A stretch of DNA of 64,000 bases, from the NCBI GenBank assembly GCA_963785745.1, contig CAWAWR010000017.1:124001-188000 (forward strand), written 5' to 3'. The stretch is from VAZQ01 sp963785745 (GTDB lineage Bacteria; Pseudomonadota; Alphaproteobacteria; Rhizobiales; Xanthobacteraceae). This document shows, piece after piece, positions 39,623 to 48,169 of this stretch (position 1 is the stretch's first letter; every line of letters starts with the position of its first letter). Under the pieces are notes generated by a model, which saw only the letters and a program-made list of their open reading frames with translations, made no database searches and was not told the DNA's origin. The translations under genes were made by a program, and so were the position numbers.

Positions 39623-40603
39623 ATGTCCAGGATTGGCCGCGTAACAGGACTCGCCGGGCTGGCCCTCATGCTGGCGGCGCCGGTCGCCGCGCAATCGGAT
39701 GCGAGCTATCCGAACAAGCCGATCCGGATCGTCGTATCGGTGCCGGCGGGCGGCGGCGTCGATCTTTCGGCGCGCATCATCGCCAACCATCTCCAGACTC
39801 TGTGGGGTCAGCCGGTGACGGTCGAGAACCGGACCGGCGGCAGCGGGAACATCGCGGGCGAGGCGATCTGGCGCGCGGCGCCGGACGGCTACACCCTGCT
39901 GGCGACGCCGCCCAACATCCTCACCGCCAACGCGGCGTTGTTCCGAAAGCTCAGCTACGATGGCAGCACGCTCACGCCGGTGGCGATCATGGCGGTCGGG
40001 CCCAACGTGCTGGCGGTGAAGAAGGACTCGCCGGCCAAGACCGCTTCCGAGCTGATCGCGCACGCCAAGGCCAACGCCGGCAAGCTCACTTACGCCTCGC
40101 AGGGCAACGGCTCGACCAGCCACCTGACGTTCGAGTTGTTCAAGAGCCGGACCGGCATCCAGGTCACGCACGTTCCGTACAAGGGTGCTGCGCCCGCGGT
40201 GAACGACCTTGCCGGCGGGCATGTCGACACGATGTTCTGCGATCTCGGGACGATCCTGTCGCTGCACCGCGCCGATCGGGTCCGGATCATCGCGGCCGTG
40301 ACGCCCAAGCGGATCGCGCTGCTTCCCGACGTTCCGACCATCGACGAAGGCGCCCTGCCGGGCTTCATTTCGACGACCTTCTTCTCGCTGATGGCTCCGC
40401 CCGGCACACCGCGGGAGGTCCGCGAGAAGCTCAACAAGGCGATCGTCGCCGCGATGCGCACGCCCGAGGTCGAGGAAAAGCTGAAATCCATCTTTGTCGA
40501 AGCGAGCGACCTCGACGTCGACGCCATGGACAAGTTCATCAAGTCCGAGGCCGCGCTCTGGGGCGGCGTCATCCGGGATGCCAAGATCACGGTCGAGCAG
40601 TAG
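39623..40603 (+). CDS. Bug/TctC-type periplasmic solute-binding protein
   Basis: A 326-residue secreted protein. The signal peptide ends in VAAQSDA; mature signatures are YPNKPIRIVVSVPAGGGVD, VENRTGGSGNIAGE and VPYKGAAPAVNDLAGGHVD. Bug proteins bind carboxylates or aromatic acids and either feed a tripartite tricarboxylate transporter or act as sensors; no TctA/TctB membrane genes are next to it. GAGGGAGAG precedes the ATG. Its divergence from the dioxygenase gene suggests shared regulation. The ligand is unknown. Confidence 0.92.
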   Translation: MSRIGRVTGLAGLALMLAAPVAAQSDASYPNKPIRIVVSVPAGGGVDLSARIIANHLQTLWGQPVTVENRTGGSGNIAGEAIWRAAPDGYTLLATPPNILTANAALFRKLSYDGSTLTPVAIMAVGPNVLAVKKDSPAKTASELIAHAKANAGKLTYASQGNGSTSHLTFELFKSRTGIQVTHVPYKGAAPAVNDLAGGHVDTMFCDLGTILSLHRADRVRIIAAVTPKRIALLPDVPTIDEGALPGFISTTFFSLMAPPGTPREVREKLNKAIVAAMRTPEVEEKLKSIFVEASDLDVDAMDKFIKSEAALWGGVIRDAKITVEQ

Positions 40604-40605
40604 GC

Positions 40606-41454
40606 CTACTGCGCCGCGTCCTTCACCGAGCCGTCGCCATTGCCGCCCTCAGCGTCGGTGCCGTTGGCGAGCGTCGACGGTTGCGGCATGGTGATGATGT
40701 TGTAGCCGGAATCGACAAAGTGAATGTCGCCGGTGACGCCGGTCGAAAGATCTGACAGGAGGTACAGCGCGGCGCCGCCGATCTCGTCGAGCGTGACGCC
40801 GCGGCGCAGCGGCGAATGGCGCTGCTGGAATGAGAACATCTTGCGCGCATCGGCGATGCCGGCGCCCGCCAGCGTGCGGATCGGACCGGCCGAGATCGCA
40901 TTGACGCGGATCGCGGAGGCGCCGAAATCGACCGCCAGATAGCGCACCGACGCTTCGAGCGCAGCCTTGGCCACGCCCATGACGTTGTAGTTCGGCATCG
41001 CCCGCTGTCCGCCATTGTAGGTCAGCGTCACCATCGCGCCGCCCGCGGGCATCAGCGCCGCGGCGCGCTTCGCCACTTCCGTGAACGAAAAGCAGGAGAT
41101 CAGCATCGTGCGCAGGAAGTTCGTGCGCGTGGTGTCGGCGTAGCGGCCCTTGAGCTCATTCTTGTCCGAGAACGCGATGGCATGAACGAGGAAGTCGAGC
41201 GAGCCCCATTGCTCCGCGAGCGTTGCGAACGTGGCATCGACCGAGGTCGTGTCCTCGACATCGCAGGGCAAAAGCAGCGAGGAATTGACGGACTGCGCCA
41301 ACGGCTTCACGCGTCGGCCGAGCGCCTCGCCCTGATAGGTGAAGGCAAGGGACGCGCCGTGCGCGGCGAGCGTCTTCGCAATGCCCCAGGCGATCGAGTG
41401 GTCGTTGGCGACCCCCATGACCAACCCGCGCTTGCCTTCCATCAGCCCCGGCAT
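40606..41454 (-). CDS. fabI: Enoyl-[acyl-carrier-protein] reductase (NADH), FabI
   Basis: Reduces trans-2-enoyl-ACP in type II fatty acid synthesis. It is 282 residues from ATG 41454; GTG codons up to 41466 would extend it slightly. The short-chain dehydrogenase fold shows the GVANDHSIAWGIA cofactor region and the FabI-type active site Tyr146 and Tyr156-x6-Lys163 (PNYNVMGVAK). Third gene of fabA-fabB-fabI on the minus strand, a conserved Rhizobiales unit. The C-terminal tail after TMPQPS is polar and not conserved-looking. It is the target class of triclosan-type inhibitors. Confidence 0.96.
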   Translation of the reverse strand: MPGLMEGKRGLVMGVANDHSIAWGIAKTLAAHGASLAFTYQGEALGRRVKPLAQSVNSSLLLPCDVEDTTSVDATFATLAEQWGSLDFLVHAIAFSDKNELKGRYADTTRTNFLRTMLISCFSFTEVAKRAAALMPAGGAMVTLTYNGGQRAMPNYNVMGVAKAALEASVRYLAVDFGASAIRVNAISAGPIRTLAGAGIADARKMFSFQQRHSPLRRGVTLDEIGGAALYLLSDLSTGVTGDIHFVDSGYNIITMPQPSTLANGTDAEGGNGDGSVKDAAQ

Positions 41455-41539
41455 GTGCACCACCACACTCTAAACGTCGTCCCGGTCTGCGACCGGATTT
41501 CGCACCGGGCGTCAAACGCGCCCGCTTCGGCCTCAGTCG

Positions 41540-42760
41540 TCACGCGTCGAGTCGCTTGAAGACGACGGATGCGTTGGTGCCGCCGAACCCGAACGAGTTC
41601 GACAGCACGCAAGCAAGTGTCTGATTGTCCTTTCGTTCGCGCACGATCGGCATATCGGCGAAATCCGGATCGAGATTCTCGATATTGGCGCTCTCGCACA
41701 CGAAGCCGTTGTTCATCATCAGGAGCGAATAGATCGCTTCCTGTGCGCCGGCCGCGCCCAGCGAATGGCCGGTCAGCGACTTGGTCGCCGAGATCATCGG
41801 GCATTTGTCGCCGAACACCGCACGGATCGCTTCGATCTCCTTCACGTCGCCGATCGGCGTCGAGGTCGCGTGCGGATTGATGTAGTCGATCGGCGCCTTC
41901 ACGGTCGACAGCGCGAGCCTCATGCAGCGCATCGCGCCCTCGCCCGACGGCGCGACCATGTCTTCGCCGTCGGAGGTGGCGCCGTAGCCCGCGACCTCGG
42001 CATAGATTTTTGCGCCGCGCGCCTTGGCGTGTTCGAGCTCTTCGAGCACCAGCACACCCGCGCCGCCGGCGATGACGAAGCCGTCGCGATCGACGTCGTA
42101 GGCGCGCGACGCCTTCTCCGGCGTCTGGTTGAACTTCGAGGACATGGCGCCCATGGCGTCGAACATGTTGGACAGCGTCCAGTCGAGCTCCTCGGAGCCG
42201 CCGGCGAAGACCATGTCCTGCTTTCCCCACTGGATCAGCTCGGCGCCGTTGCCGATGCAGTGGTTCGAGGTCGCGCATGCCGACGAGATCGAATAGTTCA
42301 CGCCCTTGATCTTGAACCAGGTCGCGAGCGTCGCGGACGCCGTCGACGACATCGCCTTGGGTACGGCGAACGGCCCGATGCGCTTCGGGCTGCTGTTCTT
42401 GCGCGTGATGTCGGCGGCCGCGACGATCGTCGAGGTCGACGGACCGCCGGAACCCATGACGATGCCGGTGCGCTCGTTGGAGATATCGCTTGGCTCGACG
42501 CCGCTATCGCGGATCGCCTGCTCCATGGCGACGTGATTCCACGCCGAGCCGGGGCCGAGGAAGCGCATGGCGCGGCGGTCCACGGTGCCGGACGGATCGA
42601 GTGTCGGCGCGCCCTGGACCTGGCAGCGGAAGCCGTTCTGCGCGAACGCCTCTGATCGCGAAATGCCGGACTTTGCTTCGCGCAAGCTTGCCAGCACTTC
42701 CTGGGTGTTGTTGCCGATCGACGAGACGATACCCATCCCGGTGACGACGACACGTCTCAT
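41540..42760 (-). CDS. fabB: 3-oxoacyl-[acyl-carrier-protein] synthase I, FabB
   Basis: A 406-residue condensing enzyme needed for unsaturated fatty acid elongation. The Cys-His-His triad is Cys162 (SSACATSN), His297 (NPHATSTP) and His332 (TGHSLGAAG). The start MRRVVVTGMGIVSSIGNNT is typical. It lies 64 bases downstream of fabA and 85 bases upstream of fabI. With FabA it forms the anaerobic unsaturated-fatty-acid route. Confidence 0.97.
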   Translation of the reverse strand: MRRVVVTGMGIVSSIGNNTQEVLASLREAKSGISRSEAFAQNGFRCQVQGAPTLDPSGTVDRRAMRFLGPGSAWNHVAMEQAIRDSGVEPSDISNERTGIVMGSGGPSTSTIVAAADITRKNSSPKRIGPFAVPKAMSSTASATLATWFKIKGVNYSISSACATSNHCIGNGAELIQWGKQDMVFAGGSEELDWTLSNMFDAMGAMSSKFNQTPEKASRAYDVDRDGFVIAGGAGVLVLEELEHAKARGAKIYAEVAGYGATSDGEDMVAPSGEGAMRCMRLALSTVKAPIDYINPHATSTPIGDVKEIEAIRAVFGDKCPMISATKSLTGHSLGAAGAQEAIYSLLMMNNGFVCESANIENLDPDFADMPIVRERKDNQTLACVLSNSFGFGGTNASVVFKRLDA

Positions 42761-42824
42761 ACCAGCCTCGCCTGCATCTAGAGTGGAGCGCGCCGCACTC
42801 CGCGTATCCCACCGCTAACCGGCA

Positions 42825-43355
42825 CTACCCGCCGCTCTGTTCCGCATCCTGCTTGAACAGGCCAACCTTCAGGTCGCTCGCACGGTAGATCACTTCTCCG
42901 TCGGCCGACAGCCAGCCGTCGGCAATGCCGAGCACGAGCTTCGAGCGCATCACCCGCTTGATCTCGACGCCGTAAACCACCTGCTTGACGTTGGGCAGCA
43001 CCTGGCCGGAAAATTTGACCTCGCCGAGCCCCAGCGCCCGTCCCTTCCCGGGAGAGCCCGACCAGCCGAGGAAGAAACCGAGAAGCTGCCACAGCGCATC
43101 GAGGCCGAGGCATCCCGGCATGACCGGGTCGCCCTTGAAATGGCAGGGGAAGAACCAGAGGTCGGGCTTCAGGTCGAGCACCGCCCGCACCAGACCCTTG
43201 CCGTACTCGCCGCCCGCCTCCGCGATCTCGGAGATGCGGTCGAACATGAGCATGGGGGGCAGCGGAAGTTGCGGCCCTTCACCGAACAGTTCGCCGCGCC
43301 CGCAGGCCAGAAGGTCCTCGTAAGTGAAGCTGTTCGGCCGATTCCCCATTCTCAT
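42825..43355 (-). CDS. fabA: 3-hydroxydecanoyl-ACP dehydratase/isomerase FabA
   Basis: A 176-residue hot-dog-fold enzyme that dehydrates 3-hydroxydecanoyl-ACP and isomerises the double bond, committing chains to unsaturated fatty acids. Catalytic His72 (FFPCHFKGDPVMPG) and Asp86 (GLDALWQLLGFFLGW) are present. The start MRMGNRPNSFTYEDLLACG was chosen at 43355; an ATG two codons later is possible. First gene of the fab unit, with a 208-base control region shared with the divergent irr gene. Confidence 0.96.
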   Translation of the reverse strand: MRMGNRPNSFTYEDLLACGRGELFGEGPQLPLPPMLMFDRISEIAEAGGEYGKGLVRAVLDLKPDLWFFPCHFKGDPVMPGCLGLDALWQLLGFFLGWSGSPGKGRALGLGEVKFSGQVLPNVKQVVYGVEIKRVMRSKLVLGIADGWLSADGEVIYRASDLKVGLFKQDAEQSGG

Positions 43356-43563
43356 CCCGTCGCTGTCGCCGCCCCTCGCGGGCGGCATTAAAGTCCTAAC
43401 ATAGGCGCCGCGACCCGTAAAACACAGGGTTTTGCGGCGACTACGGGCCCGCGATACCGCCCGCCCCCTGCGGCATTGCGGCCCGCAATCCCCTATTTGC
43501 GAGGCAGTTGCATCTTCCGGCAAATATGTTACAAATGAAACGATCGTAGTACCCGGTGTACCA

Positions 43564-44058
43564 ATGACCACTTCGCGGACCATGGTTTTCACGAATTTCG
43601 CCGAGGCGACGTCGCCGAGCGCAGCGGAGCGTGCGGCATTGACCGGCTGCCCCTGGCACGACGTCAAGGCCATGCTGCGGCAGGTCGGTCTGCGCCCCAC
43701 CCGGCAGCGCATGGCGCTCGGCTGGATCCTGTTCGCCAAGGGCGACCGTCACATCACCGCCGAGATGCTCTACGAAGAGGCGTCCAAGGCCAAGGTGCCG
43801 GTGTCGCTCGCGACCGTGTACAATACGCTGCACCAGTTCACCGACGTCGGTCTGCTGCGCCAGGTCGCGGTCGATGGCTCGAAGACCTATTTCGACACCA
43901 ACGCGTCGCAGCATCATCACTTCTTCGTCGAGGGCGAGAACTCGCTGCTCGACATCCCGCATGCCGATGTCATCGTCGGCAAGACCCCGGTGCCGCCGGA
44001 AGGCTACGAAATCGCGCGCGTCGACGTGGTCGTGCGGCTTCGCCGCAAGGGACGCTGA
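43564..44058 (+). CDS. irr: Iron response regulator Irr (heme-sensing Fur-family protein)
   Basis: A 164-residue Fur-superfamily regulator specific to Rhizobiales that represses heme synthesis and controls iron genes when heme is scarce. It carries the heme regulatory motif GCPWHDV (Cys29-Pro30) and the His cluster HHH at residues 117-119, both needed for heme-dependent turnover in Bradyrhizobium Irr. The DNA-binding helix is in VSLATVYNTLHQFTDVG. Divergent from fabA, a conserved neighbourhood. I could not find a clear Irr-box in the 208-base intergenic stretch by eye. Confidence 0.95.
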   Translation: MTTSRTMVFTNFAEATSPSAAERAALTGCPWHDVKAMLRQVGLRPTRQRMALGWILFAKGDRHITAEMLYEEASKAKVPVSLATVYNTLHQFTDVGLLRQVAVDGSKTYFDTNASQHHHFFVEGENSLLDIPHADVIVGKTPVPPEGYEIARVDVVVRLRRKGR

Positions 44059-44082
44059 GTTATCTGACAATCGTTGGTTGCC

Positions 44083-44116
44083 ATGCCCGGGTTCGTCCCG
44101 GGCATTGTTGTTTTTG
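44083..44116 (+). terminator. Rho-independent terminator after irr
   Basis: ATGCCCGGG (44083-44091) pairs perfectly with CCCGGGCAT (44097-44105), followed by TGTTGTTTTT. It lies 24 bases after the irr stop and isolates irr from the ABC transporter genes. Confidence 0.88.
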
Positions 44117-44223
44117 GCCCCTGCCACAGAAAAACTGCGTCGTTGGGCCGCTTGCGCCCTGCATCCCATTGTCATCAACTCGGGCTAAGGGTCGCCAACG
44201 ATCCTAGGTCCGGGAGACTTGCC

Positions 44224-45567
44224 ATGGTCACGAAACTCGCGCATCGCGCCGCGGTTGCCGCTGCGCTCGCATTGGTCGCAGGTGCGGTAAGCACCACACG
44301 CGCGCAGGACATCGAAAACCGGCTCGTCATCGTCACGTCGTTCTCGAAGGACGTCACCGAGCCCTACCGGGCGGCGTTCCAGAAGAAATATCCCGGCACC
44401 AAGGTCGAGGTGCAGAACCGCAACACCAACGCGGCGGTGACCTTCATCCGCGAGACGCGCTCGAGCCCGCCCGACATCATGTGGGCGTCCGCGCCCGACG
44501 CCTTCGAGGTGCTCAAGAAGGACAAGCTGCTGCACAAGTATCAGCCGAAGGCGGCGGGCATCGCCTCGAAGGTCGGCTCCTATCCGGTCAACGATCCCGA
44601 CGGCACGTTCATCGGATTTGCCGCGTCCGGCTACGGGATCATGTACAACACGCGCTATCTGAAGGCGAACAACATCCCCGCGCCGCGCGAGTGGGACGAT
44701 CTCAAGAAGCCGGTCTACTTCGGCCATGTCGGGATTTCGGCACCTTCGCGCTCCGGCACCACGCATCTCACCGTCGAGACCATCCTCCAGGGCGAAGGCT
44801 GGGACAAAGGCTGGGCGACGCTGCTTGAGATCGGCGGCAACCTCGCGCAGGTGTCGGACCGTTCCTTCGGCGTGCCTGACGCCGTCAACAGCGGACAGTA
44901 CGGCGTCGGCATCGTCATCGACTTCTTCGGATTGTCCGCCAAGGCGTCCGGCTTCCCGGTCGACTTCGTCTACCCGACGGTGACCGCGATCGTTCCCGCC
45001 AATGTCGGCATCATCGCCAATTCGAGGAATCAGCGCGCCGCGGAGGCGTTCGTTGAATTCCTGCTGTCCGAGGAGGGCCAGCAGATCCTGCTCGATCCGA
45101 AGATCCAGCGGCTGCCGGTGCGGCTCGACAGCTACGCCAAGGCGCCGGCCGGCTATCCAAACCCGTTCAAGGATGCACGGCTCGCCAAAGGCATCACCTT
45201 CAATTCCGAATTGTCGGAGAAGCGCTACGAGTTGCTCAATTCGCTCTACGACCGCATCGTGACATTCCGCCTGAAGGAGCTCAACGCGGCGTGGCGCGCC
45301 ATCCAAACCGCAGAGACGAAGCTCGGCTCGAAGGCCAGCCCGGCCGCCAAGGACCTGCTCGCGCAGGCCCGCAAGCTCGCCACGTCCGTACCGATCACGG
45401 AGAAGGAATCGACCGATCCGTCGATCGCCGGCGCGTTCCAACCGGTCAAGGAAGGCCAGAAAGCCGCCGGCCGGCAGGCCGAATTCGAAAGCCGCTGGGA
45501 CGCCGCCGCGCTGAAGAACTACACCGAAGCGCGCGCGCTGGCGGAACGCGCGCTGACGGCGAAGTAG
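44224..45567 (+). CDS. ABC transporter periplasmic solute-binding protein
   Basis: A 447-residue secreted protein of the iron/polyamine/phosphonate-type binding-protein cluster. The signal peptide ends VSTTRAQ. The mature protein opens NRLVIVTSFSKDVTEPYRAA, and it has DIMWASAPDAFEVLKK and GYGIMYNTRYLKANNIPAP. About 120 C-terminal residues beyond the usual two-lobe fold are helical, as in PgtC-like proteins. The Tyr-Tyr pair typical of ferric-binding proteins is not evident, so I would not call it an iron transporter even though irr is next door. The permease and ATPase are encoded downstream. The ligand is unknown. Confidence 0.88.
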   Translation: MVTKLAHRAAVAAALALVAGAVSTTRAQDIENRLVIVTSFSKDVTEPYRAAFQKKYPGTKVEVQNRNTNAAVTFIRETRSSPPDIMWASAPDAFEVLKKDKLLHKYQPKAAGIASKVGSYPVNDPDGTFIGFAASGYGIMYNTRYLKANNIPAPREWDDLKKPVYFGHVGISAPSRSGTTHLTVETILQGEGWDKGWATLLEIGGNLAQVSDRSFGVPDAVNSGQYGVGIVIDFFGLSAKASGFPVDFVYPTVTAIVPANVGIIANSRNQRAAEAFVEFLLSEEGQQILLDPKIQRLPVRLDSYAKAPAGYPNPFKDARLAKGITFNSELSEKRYELLNSLYDRIVTFRLKELNAAWRAIQTAETKLGSKASPAAKDLLAQARKLATSVPITEKESTDPSIAGAFQPVKEGQKAAGRQAEFESRWDAAALKNYTEARALAERALTAK

Positions 45568-45592
45568 CGGGCGGCCGCTGCTTCCTCCTCCG

Positions 45593-45717
45593 CCCTCATC
45601 CTGAGGAACGAGCCATAAGCGCGTTTACGCGCGTCTTCGACGCGCTATGGCGAGTGTCTCGAAGGATGGGCGGCCACAGACCGAGACGCGCACTGCGTGC
45701 GCTCCTCACCATGAGGC
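45593..45717. repeat. Rhizobiales-type intergenic palindromic repeat, copy A
   Basis: It starts CCCTCATCCTGAGGAACGAG, contains GTGTCTCGAAGGATGGGCGG and ends CTCCTCACCATGAGG. The same building blocks (CCTCATnnTGAGG, a GTCTCGAA core) occur at 50965-51074. Such CCTCAT-TGAGGAGC elements are widespread between genes in Bradyrhizobium-like genomes. It lies in the 243-base gap inside the ABC operon. Confidence 0.75.
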
Positions 45718-45810
45718 CGATCAGCAGCAGCGCTTATTCGCTGTGACTTGGCGATCACGTCGCACGCATCACCGCTATCCGACACTCATGGGCAACGATA
45801 TCATCGCGCC

Positions 45811-46437
45811 GTGTCAGACCTTTCGACCATCGCCCAGCCGCCACTCCTATCCCGCCTCCGCACGCCGAGACGACGGCTCATGCTTGCGTTGGTGTTCCTG
45901 CTGGTTTTGGTTCTCCCCCCGGCGGACTTCTATGGCTGGTTCGAGCACCAGTCTCGCGTCACCGCCGACCGCCATGCGCTTGAAAAGGGATATGCCAACG
46001 CTCTGAAGCATGCGGAGGCTGCGGCTGCGCTCTATTCGATATTGCGATTGACCGGCCTCGGCGACCGAATAGCCGGGCGTATCGTTGTCAGGCTCGGTAT
46101 CATCAATGAATACGTCGAGACCTATGTTAAACGCGGCGGCAAGGACAGCACGCTCGAAATGATGCGCGATCTCCAAAGCAATATGGTCGGCATCACCGTC
46201 GCAAGGTCGCGCGATGGTGCAACAGCAGATCGGCGAAGCCGCTCCGACCAGTTCGTTGCGCTCGCCAGAGTTGGCGTCCTGCTGCGGTCGGAGGACAGTA
46301 TCAACCTGTCATCGTCGGAGGAGACACGCCGCGCCAAGAAAAGCGCCGATCTCGATTGGGCGATACGTTGGTTCGACCAGAACAAAGCCACGATCGAGAA
46401 GCGAGCCATGCAGGCTCTGCTGGAAACGCGTTCTTAG
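45811..46437 (+). CDS. Orphan single-pass membrane protein inside the ABC transporter operon
   Basis: A protein of about 208 residues from GTG 45811 (an ATG at 45748 in frame would add 21). One strong membrane helix (LMLALVFLLVLVLPPADF) is followed by a mostly helical soluble part with LEKGYANALKHAEAAAALYS and many charged residues. I do not recognise a family. It begins after a repeat element and ends four bases before the permease start, so it is transcribed with the transporter. Codon use and GC look somewhat lower than its neighbours. It may be a recent insertion or a regulatory partner. Confidence 0.6.
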   Translation: MSDLSTIAQPPLLSRLRTPRRRLMLALVFLLVLVLPPADFYGWFEHQSRVTADRHALEKGYANALKHAEAAAALYSILRLTGLGDRIAGRIVVRLGIINEYVETYVKRGGKDSTLEMMRDLQSNMVGITVARSRDGATADRRSRSDQFVALARVGVLLRSEDSINLSSSEETRRAKKSADLDWAIRWFDQNKATIEKRAMQALLETRS

Positions 46438-46441
46438 ATCG

Positions 46442-48169
46442 ATGTCATCACCCGCCCTCACCCTCGGCCGCGCCGCAAATTTCACCACCCGCTTCGGCGG
46501 GAGCCCGGCCCAGGTCGCGATCCTCGTTGGCGTGGCGCTGTTCCTCATCGCCTTCATGATCGTCCCGATCCTGCGCGTGATCCTGGTCGCCTTCACCGGC
46601 CGCGACGGCGGCTTCACGCTGGTGCATTTCAGCGATTTCCTCGACAACGCGTTGCTGCGCGACTCGTTCTGGAATTCGATCTACGTCGCCGCCATGACGG
46701 TCGTGCTCGCGAGCCTGATCGCGGTGCCGCTCGCCACCATTATCGCACGCTTCAACTTCCGCGGCGCCGCGCTGATCCACACCCTCGGCGTCGTGCCGCT
46801 GGTGATGCCGCCATTCGTCGGCGCGGTCGCGATGCAGCTCATCTACGGCCGCAACGGCAGCATCAATCTACTGCTGAACGAGTGGTTCGGCTTCCGCATC
46901 CCGTTCATGGAGGGGCTGAACGGCGTCATCTTCGTCGAGGCGCTGCACTATTTCCCGTTCATTCTGCTCAATCTCTCCGCGTCGCTCTCCAACATCGATT
47001 CCGCGATGGAGGAATCCGCGCAGAATCTCGGCGCGCGCGGCTTCACGCTGTTCCGGCGCATCGTGTTCCCGCTGGCGATGCCGGGCTATGTCGCAGGCGC
47101 CGCACTGGTATTCGTCAAGGTGTTCGACGACCTGGCGACGCCGCTGCTGCTCAACGTCACCAACATGCTGGCGCCGCAGGCCTACCTGAAGATTACCTCG
47201 GTCGGCATCACCGATCCGATGGGCTACGTGATATCCGTGATCATGATCCTGTGCTCGCTCGGCGCCATGGCGCTGGCGGGCCTGACGCTCCGCGGGCGCG
47301 ACTTCTCGACCCAGCAGCGCGGCGGCGGCGGACTGTCTCGCCGCGATATGGGACGCGCCGGCAACCTCGCCGCCGGCGCGTTCATCGTGTTCATCCTGCT
47401 GCTGGTGCTGTCGCCCCACATCGGCATCTTCCTGCTCTCGATCGCCACGGTCTGGTCCTACGCGGTGCTGCCGGACGGCTTCACGCTCGCGCACTACGCC
47501 AACGTGTTCCGCGAATCCGGCCCGCTGATCTCCAACACCATCCTCTATTGCGGGCTCGCCGGTCTCATTGACGTGGTGCTCGGCGCGTCGCTGGCCTATG
47601 TGGTGCTGCGGACGCGGCTGCCGGGCCGCAAGCTGGTCGAGCAGGTCGCGATGTCGGCGGTTGCGGTGCCGGGACTGGTGCTCGGCATCGGACTGTTGCG
47701 CACGTTCTACGACGTGCAGCTCCCATGGTCGGGCGAATCGCTGGCGACTTTCTGGTTCATGCTGGTGATCGCCTATGCGGTGCGCCGCCTGCCCTACGCG
47801 CTGTCGGCCGCGACCGCCGCCATCCAGCAGCTCCACGTCAGCCTGGAGGAAGCCGCCGAGAACCTCGGCGCCGGCAAGCTGACCACCTTGACGCGGATCG
47901 TGGTGCCGTTGATGACCGGCGGGCTCTTGGCCGGATTCGTGACAAGCTTTGCGACCGCCGCGGTCGAGCTCTCCGCCACCCTGCTGCTGGTCGCCCATGC
48001 CGCGGACGCGCCGCTCGCCTATGGCATCTACGTCTACATGCAATCCGCCGCCGGCCGTGGCCCGGGCGCTGCGCTCGGCGTCATCGCGGTCGTCGTGGTC
48101 GCGATCGCCACCTACCTCGCCTACCGCATCGCCGAGCGCGAGCGCGGCCTCAAATCACGGGCCTTCTGA
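46442..48169 (+). CDS. ABC transporter permease, fused double-domain (FbpB/ThiP type)
   Basis: A 575-residue inner-membrane protein with about twelve helices made of two tandem binding-protein-dependent permease domains. Each has an EAA loop that contacts the ATPase (EESAQNLGARGFTLFRRIVF near residue 195 and EEAAENLGAGKLTTLTRIVV near 473). This double form is typical of iron, thiamine, phosphonate and related importers. The stop codon overlaps the ATG of the ATPase gene (TGATG), so translation is coupled. Confidence 0.94.
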   Translation: MSSPALTLGRAANFTTRFGGSPAQVAILVGVALFLIAFMIVPILRVILVAFTGRDGGFTLVHFSDFLDNALLRDSFWNSIYVAAMTVVLASLIAVPLATIIARFNFRGAALIHTLGVVPLVMPPFVGAVAMQLIYGRNGSINLLLNEWFGFRIPFMEGLNGVIFVEALHYFPFILLNLSASLSNIDSAMEESAQNLGARGFTLFRRIVFPLAMPGYVAGAALVFVKVFDDLATPLLLNVTNMLAPQAYLKITSVGITDPMGYVISVIMILCSLGAMALAGLTLRGRDFSTQQRGGGGLSRRDMGRAGNLAAGAFIVFILLLVLSPHIGIFLLSIATVWSYAVLPDGFTLAHYANVFRESGPLISNTILYCGLAGLIDVVLGASLAYVVLRTRLPGRKLVEQVAMSAVAVPGLVLGIGLLRTFYDVQLPWSGESLATFWFMLVIAYAVRRLPYALSAATAAIQQLHVSLEEAAENLGAGKLTTLTRIVVPLMTGGLLAGFVTSFATAAVELSATLLLVAHAADAPLAYGIYVYMQSAAGRGPGAALGVIAVVVVAIATYLAYRIAERERGLKSRAF

